A stretch of DNA of 15,355 bases from Thermoplasmata archaeon (GCA_021793945.1 JAJYRT010000033.1:1-15355), one strand, 5' to 3'; shown: positions 1-6,228, counted from the first letter of the stretch. Notes: generated from the sequence alone by a model not told the origin. Made by a program: numbers and translations.

Positions 1-262
1 TGAAACTAACTAGTGCATCGATCTTGTCCGCAGGCACATTGAAGTCGATAAGAGCCCTGCACCCATAGCCAAGTTTTGAGTAATCCACATCAGCCCTGCA
101 CCCTCTTATGATCTCTCTCTTCTTTAGTAATATCATCCTGTCCCTCACAGTCCACAGATTCTTCCCAGTTTTCTCGGCAATTTCATTGTAAGTTAAGGAA
201 CAGTCTTTTTCAAGCATTTCTACGATTGTGAGGTCCAGTGCATCGATTTTGAAAGGCTTCAA
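1..262 (-). CDS. Lrp/AsnC-family transcriptional regulator, N-terminal part (cut by window edge)
   Basis: Reading the minus strand from TTG at 262 gives 87 residues before the window ends. They begin KIDALDLTIVEMLEKD, followed by SLTYNEIAEKTG and KNLWTVRDRMILLKKREII, the usual Lrp/AsnC winged-helix layout: the 'D.lD..Il..L..d' opening, a helix-turn-helix near residues 22-48, then the 'G.I.g..a.vd..klG' link into the ligand-binding RAM domain, whose first strand is visible (CRALIDFNVP). An in-frame stop lies just upstream of codon 1 and the only upstream ATG is out of frame. A TATA box centred about 25 nt upstream supports a leaderless mRNA starting at this TTG. Proteins of this family are DNA-binding oligomers that sense amino acids or related metabolites; effector and targets cannot be told here. 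The C-terminal half is outside the window. Confidence 0.85.
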   Translation of the reverse strand, partial: MKPFKIDALDLTIVEMLEKDCSLTYNEIAEKTGKNLWTVRDRMILLKKREIIRGCRADVDYSKLGYGCRALIDFNVPADKIDALVSF

Positions 263-283
263 CCTTTTGCCATGTTCTCAATT

Positions 284-290
284 TATATAA
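284..290 (-). promoter_or_regulatory. TATA box of the Lrp/AsnC gene
   Basis: The sequence TTATATA on the minus strand is centred about 25 nt upstream of the TTG at 262. This is the normal archaeal TATA-to-start-site distance and supports both the TTG start and a leaderless transcript. Confidence 0.6.
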
Positions 291-393
291 TTTATCGCGC
301 CAATTTTCCCCAGTAACCGATGGGACAAGCGAGCCAGGCGAAAGCCGCTTATATGCCTCTCGGCTGAAGTATAAGAGCGAAATATTCTGCAAA

Positions 394-413
394 TGCCGAA
401 ACACATTACGGCA
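394..413. repeat. Inverted repeat TGCCG-N10-CGGCA next to a TATA box
   Basis: Two 5-bp perfect arms (394-398 and 409-413) are separated by 10 bases and end just before the TATA box of the small zinc-ribbon gene. The spacing is about one and a half helical turns centre to centre, as for a dimeric regulator. It lies between two divergent promoters, so the Lrp/AsnC protein encoded here is a possible binder, but that is inference. Confidence 0.3.
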
Positions 414-416
414 AAA

Positions 417-424
417 TTTATATT
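417..424 (+). promoter_or_regulatory. TATA box of the small zinc-ribbon gene
   Basis: TTTATATT is centred about 25 nt before the ATG at 445. This supports the 445 start and a leaderless mRNA rather than the internal ATG at 466. Confidence 0.55.
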
Positions 425-444
425 CCACCTGTTACTCTAAATTT

Positions 445-549
445 ATGGAGGTGCCTGATCTGGAGATGACGGAATACGTCTGCAGGAAATGCGGAACTGA
501 ACACGAGTCCGAAATAGAGGTTATACAGTGTGGATGTGGATACGACTAA
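445..549 (+). CDS. 34-residue zinc-ribbon protein, possibly RNA polymerase subunit Rpo12 (RpoP)
   Basis: The peptide has a CxxC pair (C13, C16, in YVCRKCG) and a second pair C29-x-C31 followed by GYD. Archaeal RNA polymerase subunit Rpo12 (eukaryotic Rpb12) has the same plan: 'Y.C..CG', about a dozen residues, then 'vi.CP.CGYri'. In RNA polymerase this subunit binds one zinc ion and bridges the large subunits. Two features differ: the second pair is CxC rather than CxxC, and the protein stops right after GYD, giving 34 residues where Rpo12 is usually in the forties. A leaderless start at 445 is supported by the TATA box, and a T7 run follows the stop. It may be a reduced Rpo12 or another small zinc ribbon; I am confident it is a real gene but only moderately confident of its role. 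Confidence 0.6.
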   Translation: MEVPDLEMTEYVCRKCGTEHESEIEVIQCGCGYD

Positions 550-554
550 ATCCA

Positions 555-561
555 TTTTTTT
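555..561 (+). terminator. Oligo-T terminator after the zinc-ribbon gene
   Basis: Seven consecutive T residues lie 6 nt past the TAA. Archaeal RNA polymerase terminates at such T runs without needing a hairpin. Confidence 0.5.
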
Positions 562-632
562 AATATTTGCATATGCTTTCACATTCTAGCAATTTAAAAG
601 CTTGATTTTGTACAGAAACTCATTGTTTCCAG

Positions 633-1487
633 TTAATGTTGTGTCTCATTGTTACGAAGCTTAATGAAGGATATCCCGCCCTTTAGTCTTGAAAGAACTA
701 TCCCTGTGAACATAACCGACACACCGATAAGGGAGAAAAGGTCAGGTATGGCCATTGCCATTACTGCCCCAAGTGCCATGGTAAAAATAGGCACTGAAAA
801 TGCCAGCACAGTTATCCTGTTGACCCTGCTTCTGCGTATCATGAAATTCCAGAGAAGGAACTGGGCTGCTCCTCCGAGGGTTGCCATCCAGAGCAGATCA
901 ATAGCGAAGGATGCAGTGAGGTCCGCCCTGAAACCCAACGGGGACAGAGCTAGCATTATTGCGGCCCCAATGAGGAACTGCGATGCATTCACGCTCACAG
1001 GATCCTCCTCTCTCAATTTTCTGTAGAACACCGTGAACATTGCCCAGAAGAATGCATTGATTACCGTCAGAGCCACGCCCAGAGCAGTGAACCCGTGAAT
1101 CAGGGGAAAGCCGTATATCAGTATCCCTGAAAATCCTATAATTATGCCAGCCAGCTCCAGGGCCGACGGTTTTTCACTGACCATGAAGAACGCAATTGGA
1201 AGCGAGAAAAGGGGCATTGAGTAGCTGAGGACAGCCGATTCGGAAGGCGAGACGTAAAGCAGGCCAAAAGCCCAGAACATTGTACTGGTGGCAGTCATTA
1301 TGGAAAGATAGATCAGGTTTCTTGTAACCACCAGTTTCCTGGCAACTGTCAGGAGTATCAGGCCTGCGATAAGATACCTGAGTCCCATGAAAAGAAATGG
1401 TGATGCATAGAAAAGTCCATCCTTTGCGAAATAATATGAAAGGGATGTGAAGACCACGTATGGGATCAATAGCCAGATCGCTTTCAT
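633..1487 (-). CDS. EamA/DMT-superfamily transporter (RhaT-like)
   Basis: The 284-residue protein has about ten hydrophobic segments arranged as two EamA repeats, roughly residues 3-135 and 140-275. Family hallmarks include an early 'FAKDGL...SPFLFMGLRYLIAGLIL' stretch and 'TMFWAFGLLYVSPSESAVLSYSMPLF' in repeat one, with 'INAFFWAMFTVFYRKL' opening repeat two. Family members sit in the cytoplasmic membrane and usually export amino acids, sugars or other metabolites; the substrate cannot be read from sequence. ATG at 1487 is preceded by GGGTGA (minus strand, 1491-1496), a good match to the 16S anti-Shine-Dalgarno sequence, so this gene probably has a short leader. It is divergent from the MarR gene, with 164 bp between them. 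A second EamA gene lies at 12964-13884. Confidence 0.88.
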   Translation of the reverse strand: MKAIWLLIPYVVFTSLSYYFAKDGLFYASPFLFMGLRYLIAGLILLTVARKLVVTRNLIYLSIMTATSTMFWAFGLLYVSPSESAVLSYSMPLFSLPIAFFMVSEKPSALELAGIIIGFSGILIYGFPLIHGFTALGVALTVINAFFWAMFTVFYRKLREEDPVSVNASQFLIGAAIMLALSPLGFRADLTASFAIDLLWMATLGGAAQFLLWNFMIRRSRVNRITVLAFSVPIFTMALGAVMAMAIPDLFSLIGVSVMFTGIVLSRLKGGISFIKLRNNETQH

Positions 1488-1582
1488 TTCTCACCCGATG
1501 CACACCTTGGTAATTAATTTAGAGTCCGTCATTTTATCTAAACTGGAGCAACATTGATCATTCTTTAACGAAAGATACTACA

Positions 1583-1618
1583 ATTTGTTTTACTTGTAAA
1601 TAGTTAGCTATTACAAAT
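1583..1618. promoter_or_regulatory. Cluster of inverted repeats, candidate MarR operator
   Basis: Three overlapping inverted repeats lie just upstream of the marR TATA box: TTTAC-TT-GTAAA (1589-1600, perfect), TTGTAA (1594-1599) with TTACAA (1611-1616), and ATTTGT (1583-1588) with ACAAAT (1613-1618). A TAGCTA palindrome lies between the second pair. AT-rich dyads like these are typical MarR-family sites. A position against the TATA/BRE element would let a bound dimer block TBP/TFB, giving autoregulation of the marR-exporter pair. The EamA promoter, about 40 bp further left, might also be affected. The binder is inferred. Confidence 0.5.
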
Positions 1619-1619
1619 C

Positions 1620-1628
1620 TTTAAGTAT
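1620..1628 (+). promoter_or_regulatory. TATA-like box of the marR-exporter operon
   Basis: TTTAAGTAT is centred about 28 nt before the ATG at 1652, consistent with a leaderless mRNA, and it directly abuts the inverted-repeat cluster. Confidence 0.45.
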
Positions 1629-1651
1629 GCCTAAATAATTAGCCTGAACCC

Positions 1652-2161
1652 ATGTCTGCTACAAATTCAATGGATGACAGGAAGTCAATTTCAAGCGGTA
1701 AAAACGCATTGGCTTTCTTGGAAGGGTTGAAGGCACTTCATCAGGAGATAATGTTTCTCCAGATGGAGATTGTCAGGGGAGAAAACCTCGTGATGCCACA
1801 GTATTTCCTGTTGAAATACATCAGCATGCATGGTCCGCAGCATCTCTCAACAATGGCAAGTTTCCTGAAAGTCAGCAATCCCACAGTAACGGGTCTCACA
1901 GATACGCTTGAATCCCAGGGTTGGGTAAGGCGGCAGCCAGATCCAGATGACCGGAGGGGAACATTGATCATGCTTACGGAGAAGAGCCTGGAATTATTCT
2001 CCAGAATGGAGAAATACCAGGAGAAGTTGATGGACAGTATGCTGGAAGGCACCGACGAGTTGAGGCTCAATGAACTCGGGCAGATACTTTCCGGGCTTGC
2101 CCTGAAAGTCAGGAAAGTAGTCATGGAAAACACGCAAAGGAAAGGGAAGGATATATTATGA
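1652..2161 (+). CDS. MarR-family transcriptional regulator
   Basis: The 169-residue protein has the MarR winged-helix core: LVMPQYFLLKYISMHGP (helices before the HTH), LSTMASFLKVSNPTVTGLTDTLESQGWV (helix-turn-helix, about residues 65-92), and the diagnostic wing DPDDRRGTLIMLTE at 97-110. Helices at both ends form the dimer interface. MarR proteins are usually repressors released by small lipophilic or phenolic ligands. The gene ends in an ATGA overlap with the 14-TM exporter, the classic MarR-exporter pair in which the regulator controls its own operon and so induces efflux of its ligand. Its start at 1652 is supported by the TATA-like box. The first ~20 residues are polar and look disordered. 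The ligand is unknown. Confidence 0.9.
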   Translation: MSATNSMDDRKSISSGKNALAFLEGLKALHQEIMFLQMEIVRGENLVMPQYFLLKYISMHGPQHLSTMASFLKVSNPTVTGLTDTLESQGWVRRQPDPDDRRGTLIMLTEKSLELFSRMEKYQEKLMDSMLEGTDELRLNELGQILSGLALKVRKVVMENTQRKGKDIL

Positions 2162-3663
2162 CCGAATCGCAACCAGCTGATTACAAAAGCATGTCGGAAT
2201 ACGACAGCAAATACGCTACCAGAGTAATGCTCATTCTAGCAGGGCTTGTTCTTATTGTCATGTACATAGAGGGTATGCTGACGCCTTCTCTCCCCACAAT
2301 AGCACATGACTTCAGGGTAACATCCGCGCAAGTCAGCCTGCTGCTCTCAGCATATCTTGTGGGAGGAGTAGCACTGACTCCCGTAGTCGGGAAACTCGGA
2401 GATATATACGGTAAAAAGAGGATGCTCACCATAGTCCTGATAATTTACGCGGTCGCGGTTTCAGTTACTGGATTTTCCCCCAATTTTACCTTCATGGTCG
2501 TATCAAGGACCATACAGGGTATAGGGCTTACGATCATGCCTCTTGGAATGAGCCTTGCAAGAGAGGAATTCCCCAAGGAAATTGTACCAAGGGCACAGGC
2601 CATCATAAGCGCAATGTTCGGTGCAGGATTCGCCATCAGCCTGCCACTTGGATCGTGGGTATCAAACGACTTTGGATGGAGAATGACCTATCACACCGCC
2701 ATCCCATTTGTCGCAGCACTTGCTCTCGTCACAATAATTGTGATAAAGGAATCACGGTTCAGGCGCCCGAGTGCTAAGATTGACTATTATGGTGCCGCAA
2801 TGCTAGGTTCGGCCCTGGCATTCTTTGTCTTTGCTCTCTCAGAGGCACCGACATGGGGCTGGTACTCATTTGACACAATTGCTCTCTTCATGGCAGGAGT
2901 CATACTGCTTTTCCCGTTGACAATGTATGAACTTGGCTATTCGAGGCGGGTAGGAGAGGCAATACTGAATTTCAAGCTACTGTCAGAGAGAAACGTGATG
3001 GTTGCAAACGTTGTCCTGTCAATATCCGGAATGGGGATGTTTCTTGCCATGCAGGCTCTCACGTACCGGTTCGATCTTCCAGAGCCTTCTGGCTTTGGAA
3101 AGAACATCCTTGAGACAGGAATTGCTCTTGTTCCCTTTGCACTGGGGATGCTCGTGTTGGCCCCTATCACAGGCGCCTATGTCTCAAGGGTTGGGGTAAA
3201 GCCATTCGCCATACTTGGATCAGTGCTCTCAGCTGTCGGGTTCCTGCTGGAAGCGATCTCGCAGAGCTTCACGCAGATGCTGGTATATGAGTTCATCACT
3301 GGGGGTGGCCTTGCCATGCTGAATGCATCGCTGATAAACCTGATTGTCCTTACCGTGAATCCAAAGGATATGGGACTGGCCACCGCTATGAATGGAACTT
3401 TCAGGAGTGTTGGAAGCAGTGTGGGCGCTCCGGTTGCAGGGTCAATCATGACAACAATCACGGCATCCTATGTTGTTGGAAGATCCATAACAATCATGCC
3501 AGCCCATTTGGCTTACTCATATATCTTTATTATCGCCGCAGTCTCATTCATCGTTGCTGCCATGATGACGCTACTGGCCAGAGAAGTACTTGGGAAGAAT
3601 AAATATTCCGGAAAAGCTGCACAGAGCGTTGTTAATGAGGAGAAAGCCGTGCCGGAATCCTGA
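2158..3663 (+). CDS. MFS multidrug exporter, DHA2 (EmrB/QacA) family, 14 TM
   Basis: The 501-residue length and about 14 hydrophobic segments fit the DHA2 drug:proton antiporter family. Motif A is GKLGDIYGKKR (residues 78-88) between TM2 and TM3. The motif B region SRTIQGIGLTIMPLG (116-130) carries the conserved Arg of proton coupling. An antiporter motif C-like stretch with 'PLGSWVSNDFGWRMTY' follows at about 163-178. N- and C-terminal tails (about 20 and 30 residues) are hydrophilic and cytoplasmic. The gene overlaps marR by ATGA and has a GGGAAGGA ribosome-binding sequence inside the marR end, so the two are co-translated. Predicted role: proton-driven efflux of hydrophobic toxic compounds. 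The substrate is not predictable. Confidence 0.9.
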   Translation: MTESQPADYKSMSEYDSKYATRVMLILAGLVLIVMYIEGMLTPSLPTIAHDFRVTSAQVSLLLSAYLVGGVALTPVVGKLGDIYGKKRMLTIVLIIYAVAVSVTGFSPNFTFMVVSRTIQGIGLTIMPLGMSLAREEFPKEIVPRAQAIISAMFGAGFAISLPLGSWVSNDFGWRMTYHTAIPFVAALALVTIIVIKESRFRRPSAKIDYYGAAMLGSALAFFVFALSEAPTWGWYSFDTIALFMAGVILLFPLTMYELGYSRRVGEAILNFKLLSERNVMVANVVLSISGMGMFLAMQALTYRFDLPEPSGFGKNILETGIALVPFALGMLVLAPITGAYVSRVGVKPFAILGSVLSAVGFLLEAISQSFTQMLVYEFITGGGLAMLNASLINLIVLTVNPKDMGLATAMNGTFRSVGSSVGAPVAGSIMTTITASYVVGRSITIMPAHLAYSYIFIIAAVSFIVAAMMTLLAREVLGKNKYSGKAAQSVVNEEKAVPES

Positions 3664-3693
3664 CCAGTTCCAGCATCGGTAAAATTTTATGTC

Positions 3694-3698
3694 TTTTT
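3694..3698 (+). terminator. T-run terminator after the MFS exporter
   Basis: A T5 run lies about 30 nt past the TGA, in the 47-bp gap between convergent genes. An AAAATTTT motif on each side could serve both strands. Short, so only moderately supported. Confidence 0.35.
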
Positions 3699-3710
3699 CA
3701 GCAAAATTTT

Positions 3711-3860
3711 TCAGAGTTTATTCAGTTTCTTCTTTTCCTCTGCCAGTTCAACCTGCAACTCCTTGTTAAGGGGGTTTTTATGTATCTTCGCCTCAATCTC
3801 CTGTATCTTCATCTCTATGCTCTTCCTCTTCCGTCCCAAATCTCTCTTTCCAAGTCCCAT
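3711..3860 (-). CDS. 49-residue highly charged helical protein, unknown function
   Basis: An uninterrupted ATG-to-TGA frame on the minus strand encodes 49 residues: a basic start (GKRDLGRKRKS), then a long Lys/Glu-rich stretch with Ile/Leu spaced as in an amphipathic or coiled-coil helix (about 15-29), an NPLNKE turn, and a second helix to the C-terminus. The pattern looks like a small helical hairpin. The frame is too regular to be chance non-coding sequence. A TATA-like element (AATATATG, about 3887-3894) lies about 30 nt upstream. It is convergent with the MFS exporter and upstream of nothing on its own strand. I do not recognise the family; a nucleic-acid-binding or ribosome-associated role would fit the charge pattern but is speculation. 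Confidence 0.6.
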   Translation of the reverse strand: MGLGKRDLGRKRKSIEMKIQEIEAKIHKNPLNKELQVELAEEKKKLNKL

Positions 3861-3973
3861 AATCAGCGCTTAAGAATTACATGAACAATATATGAGCATT
3901 TGCATCAGAGGAGGAGCAGGGAAATTGTCAGTCAATTAACTACCTATTAAGCAATGAGCGAACGGTGGAAATC

Positions 3974-5404
3974 CTATTCCATGCAGCAACTCATTTTAGA
4001 TATGTCTCTCGTGAACGACTGTGCGGTGAGCTTTATACCTTCCGCCACGGTGGGAAAAACGTGGCTGTTCTCAATGAGTTTCTCGTATGTCAGCCCGAAT
4101 TTAATTGCATAAACCCCCTCAATAATAAACTCTGCGGCATAGGGAGAAACTGCGTGCACTCCAACTATTTTGCCAGTATGTGCATCCGCGACAATCTTGA
4201 AGGCACCCCTGGTGTCCCGCAAAATCCTGGCCTTCGGTACGGACTCCAATCTCACGGTACTTGTTAACGGGTTTCCAGATTTCGCGGAATATTCAGCTTC
4301 CGTGAAGCCGACAGACGCGAATTGCGGTTCTGTGAAAACTGCCCAAGGCACCTGGTCCATTGGGATGGATGTATCCTCGTGGTTATAGATGTTGGACGCA
4401 ACCGTAGCACCTTCACGTGCAGCCAGGGTTTCCAGTTTGTATTTCTGGCTAACCACATCTCCGGCCGCATAGATATTTGGGTTTGATGTCGCCAGCTGGT
4501 CATTCACGTAGATGCCGTTTCCGGAATACTTTACTCCTGCTTTTTCAAGGCTCAGGGAAGAAACGTTAGGATATCTGCCCGATGCAAGAAGAATCTCGTC
4601 GGTCTCTACCTCCTCTACACCTGAAGCAGATTCCGTGACCAAAACCTTCTTTCCGCTTCGGGACAAGACCCGTGTTACCTTTCGTTCCATCAGGAATTGA
4701 ATTCCTTCTTCAGCAAGGGAGGAAAGCAGTGCTTCCCCAAGCTCCGGCTCAATTCCCGCTGTCACGGTCTTGTGCTCCTTGACAATCTTTACTGTCGACC
4801 CCAGACGGCTCATGGCCTGTCCCAGTTCAAGCCCTATAAATCCCCCTCCGATTATTGCAAGGGTCTGTGGCAGCACGTCTGTGTTCCAGACAGTTTCGCT
4901 CGTAAGAAAGCCGGTTTCGGCCAGTCCCTTGATCTCCTTGATTGTTGGACTGGACCCTGTTGCTACGATGAAGTTGAACCCTGATATTGTCTCCTCTCCA
5001 TCATTACCCTTCACCAGAACAGTGGTTTTGTCCACGAATGAGGCCTTTCCGTCAATAACGGTTATGTTGCCATAGGACTGCACAACTTCGGAATACCTGG
5101 TTCTTCTTTCCTCGCTGACGGCTTCCCTCAACGATCCCATAAGGGTTCGAAAATTGAATTCTGATTTCGCTATGCCTATGCCAGGGTACCTCGGATTTGA
5201 CTGGGTGTGCATAACCTTTGCTGCTTCTATCATGTACTTGGATGGCACACAGCCAACATTGACGCATGTACCGCCAATGGGGCCATAACCTATCATGGCA
5301 ATGGACACCTGCCCCGAGGTGAGTTCGCTTGCCTTTATTGCCGCTGAAAAAGCGGCGGCTCCGCGACCTAGGATAACGAGATCGAAGTCCTTTCCCAAAT
5401 TCAT
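3974..5404 (-). CDS. merA: Mercuric reductase MerA (lacking the fused N-terminal HMA domain)
   Basis: The protein is a 476-residue flavin-dependent disulfide oxidoreductase. It has an FAD dinucleotide fold at the N-terminus (LVILGRGAAA), the redox-active disulfide GGTCVNVGCVPSK (C47, C52), an NAD(P)H-binding fold (IIGGGFIGLELGQ, about residue 185 on), a second FAD contact (NIYAAGDV) and the C-terminal dimer domain ending HVFPTVAEG...KMSCCME. The vicinal C473-C474 pair near the C-terminus is the mercury-binding hallmark separating MerA from lipoamide and glutathione reductases. It reduces Hg(II) to volatile Hg(0) in the cytoplasm with NAD(P)H. Many bacterial MerA proteins carry one or two N-terminal HMA domains; here that domain is a separate gene directly upstream, sharing an ATGA overlap, with AGGTGG as ribosome-binding sequence. 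Confidence 0.95.
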   Translation of the reverse strand: MNLGKDFDLVILGRGAAAFSAAIKASELTSGQVSIAMIGYGPIGGTCVNVGCVPSKYMIEAAKVMHTQSNPRYPGIGIAKSEFNFRTLMGSLREAVSEERRTRYSEVVQSYGNITVIDGKASFVDKTTVLVKGNDGEETISGFNFIVATGSSPTIKEIKGLAETGFLTSETVWNTDVLPQTLAIIGGGFIGLELGQAMSRLGSTVKIVKEHKTVTAGIEPELGEALLSSLAEEGIQFLMERKVTRVLSRSGKKVLVTESASGVEEVETDEILLASGRYPNVSSLSLEKAGVKYSGNGIYVNDQLATSNPNIYAAGDVVSQKYKLETLAAREGATVASNIYNHEDTSIPMDQVPWAVFTEPQFASVGFTEAEYSAKSGNPLTSTVRLESVPKARILRDTRGAFKIVADAHTGKIVGVHAVSPYAAEFIIEGVYAIKFGLTYEKLIENSHVFPTVAEGIKLTAQSFTRDISKMSCCME

Positions 5405-5634
5405 TCCACCTTCCTGATCTGTGCTTTGTAATGCGATGCCTTCCCGAAGACTGGTGCCTTCACAAGGTCTCCTGGTTTTATCATGGAATCATCCATAACA
5501 ACTGTGGCAGTGCCGTCCCCGAGCGATACCTGTACATCGGAGGCACCTGCATTCCTCAGGCCATCACTTACAGTTGCTACGCAGTCTTCGCATGTCATGC
5601 CATAAACTTTCATTGTCACTTTCTTCTGTGCCAT
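5401..5634 (-). CDS. Small cytoplasmic HMA heavy-metal-binding protein (MerP/NmerA-like)
   Basis: The 77-residue protein has the HMA fold signature KVYGMTCEDCVATVSDGL, with metal ligands C15 and C18, and the later strand 'GTATVVMDD' typical of beta-alpha-beta-beta-alpha-beta HMA domains. There is no signal peptide, so unlike periplasmic bacterial MerP it should act in the cytosol. It is the first gene of the mer operon, its stop overlaps the merA start (ATGA), and merA lacks its own HMA domain. The simplest reading is a separate NmerA: it captures Hg(II) and passes it to the C-terminal cysteine pair of MerA. A copper chaperone is the main alternative, but the linkage argues for mercury. The last ~25 residues (PVFGKASHYKAQI) extend slightly past the core fold. 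Confidence 0.85.
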   Translation of the reverse strand: MAQKKVTMKVYGMTCEDCVATVSDGLRNAGASDVQVSLGDGTATVVMDDSMIKPGDLVKAPVFGKASHYKAQIRKVE

Positions 5635-5652
5635 GAAGCTTTATCATGTCAC

Positions 5653-5662
5653 TGAATAAAAG
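5653..5662 (-). promoter_or_regulatory. Probable TATA element of the mer operon
   Basis: Minus-strand GCTTTTATTC is centred about 24 nt upstream of the ATG at 5634, consistent with a leaderless mRNA. The palindrome at 5670-5685 starts just beyond the expected BRE. Confidence 0.4.
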
Positions 5663-5669
5663 CAGGAAA

Positions 5670-5685
5670 GTAAAGAAATCTTTAC
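5670..5685. promoter_or_regulatory. Perfect palindrome GTAAAGA-AA-TCTTTAC, candidate mer operator
   Basis: Two perfect 7-bp arms with a 2-bp centre lie in the 150-bp divergent region between the mer operon and the HxlR-type regulator. Size and symmetry suit a homodimeric winged-helix protein. It lies immediately upstream of the BRE/TATA of the HMA-merA operon and about 100 bp from the regulator start. In archaea, activators often bind upstream of BRE and repressors usually overlap BRE/TATA or the start site, so either sign is possible. Binding by the neighbouring HxlR protein is inferred. Confidence 0.5.
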
Positions 5686-5752
5686 CTTTGTGGCGGGAGG
5701 AGGAACGATATTGAGCACCGAGTTGCATTACATGGAAATGAATAGCATGAAA

Positions 5753-5762
5753 AGAATTAATC
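5753..5762 (+). promoter_or_regulatory. TATA-like element of the HxlR-family gene
   Basis: AAGAATTAAT is centred about 27 nt before the ATG at 5785 and supports that start as leaderless. The match is moderate. Confidence 0.35.
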
Positions 5763-5784
5763 CCAGTTTCAGTGTTACTGGCCC

Positions 5785-6162
5785 ATGGTAGCTGGCGGGG
5801 CCGCAAGGCCTGATCTAGGACGCAGAGAGAGGAAGGAACTCTCCTGCATGGTTTCAGTTGGGGAACGGAAGGTGTGCATCGACCCCTCAATTCCGATACT
5901 TCACCTGCTGGGCAAGAAACATACTGCTGCCATACTAGTCGTAATCGGCAACACTGCCGGGAAAAGGAATTTCAACGAGATACTGAATGACATACCTTTT
6001 TCCAGTTCTACCATCATAGCCGGAAGGCTCAAGGAGCTGGTGCGCAGTGGAATAGTATTGAGAAATGAGACGGCTGAAGGCATTTCATATTTCCTCACTC
6101 CGATGGGAAGTGAACTCAGAAAAATAATGATAGAGCTCTTCAGTTATCTTGATCGGAAATAA
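5785..6162 (+). CDS. HxlR-family winged-helix regulator, probable thiol/mercury-responsive regulator of the mer operon
   Basis: The 125-residue protein has the HxlR (DUF24) pattern: ILHLLGKKHTAAILVVIG (helix 1, usually 'llgGKWt..IL..L'), RNFNEILNDIPFSSSTIIAGRLKELVRSGIVLR (HTH, about 61-93) and the wing SYFLTPMGSELRKIM. C31 lies about ten residues before the LLGKK motif, close to the conserved redox-sensing cysteine of YodB and HypR in this family; a second cysteine, C21, is nearby. Divergent placement next to the HMA-merA operon suggests it controls that operon, with Hg(II) or thiol stress sensed through cysteine. Well-known mer regulators are MerR- or ArsR-type, so an HxlR protein would be unusual. 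A start at ATG 5848 (M22) is possible and keeps C31; the TATA spacing favours 5785. Confidence 0.8.
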   Translation: MVAGGAARPDLGRRERKELSCMVSVGERKVCIDPSIPILHLLGKKHTAAILVVIGNTAGKRNFNEILNDIPFSSSTIIAGRLKELVRSGIVLRNETAEGISYFLTPMGSELRKIMIELFSYLDRK

Positions 6163-6199
6163 AATTGGTTACTGGATAACTTCCCTAAAACGGAAATCA

Positions 6200-6204
6200 T
6201 TTTT
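6200..6204 (+). terminator. T-run after the HxlR gene
   Basis: A T5 run about 38 nt past the TAA and before the riboswitch promoter could end the regulator transcript. Weak. Confidence 0.3.
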
Positions 6205-6228
6205 ATTCTGCGGCAAGTACTAATGAGG

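Noticed and set aside
331..375. GC-rich stretch with a short hairpin (AGCCG...CGGCT), considered as tRNA or C/D-box RNA
   Set aside because: No cloverleaf, no T-arm consensus and no matching C and D boxes could be found.
210..428. 72-residue minus-strand frame
   Set aside because: It overlaps the Lrp/AsnC coding start in another frame and its composition is that of a shadow; the Lrp frame has clear family motifs and a TATA box.
649..1026. 125-residue plus-strand frame inside the EamA gene
   Set aside because: It is antisense to a clearly recognisable transporter and has no family features or promoter of its own.
1741..2172. 143-residue minus-strand frame opposite marR
   Set aside because: It is antisense to a MarR gene with intact motifs; the serine-rich translation is typical of an antisense shadow.
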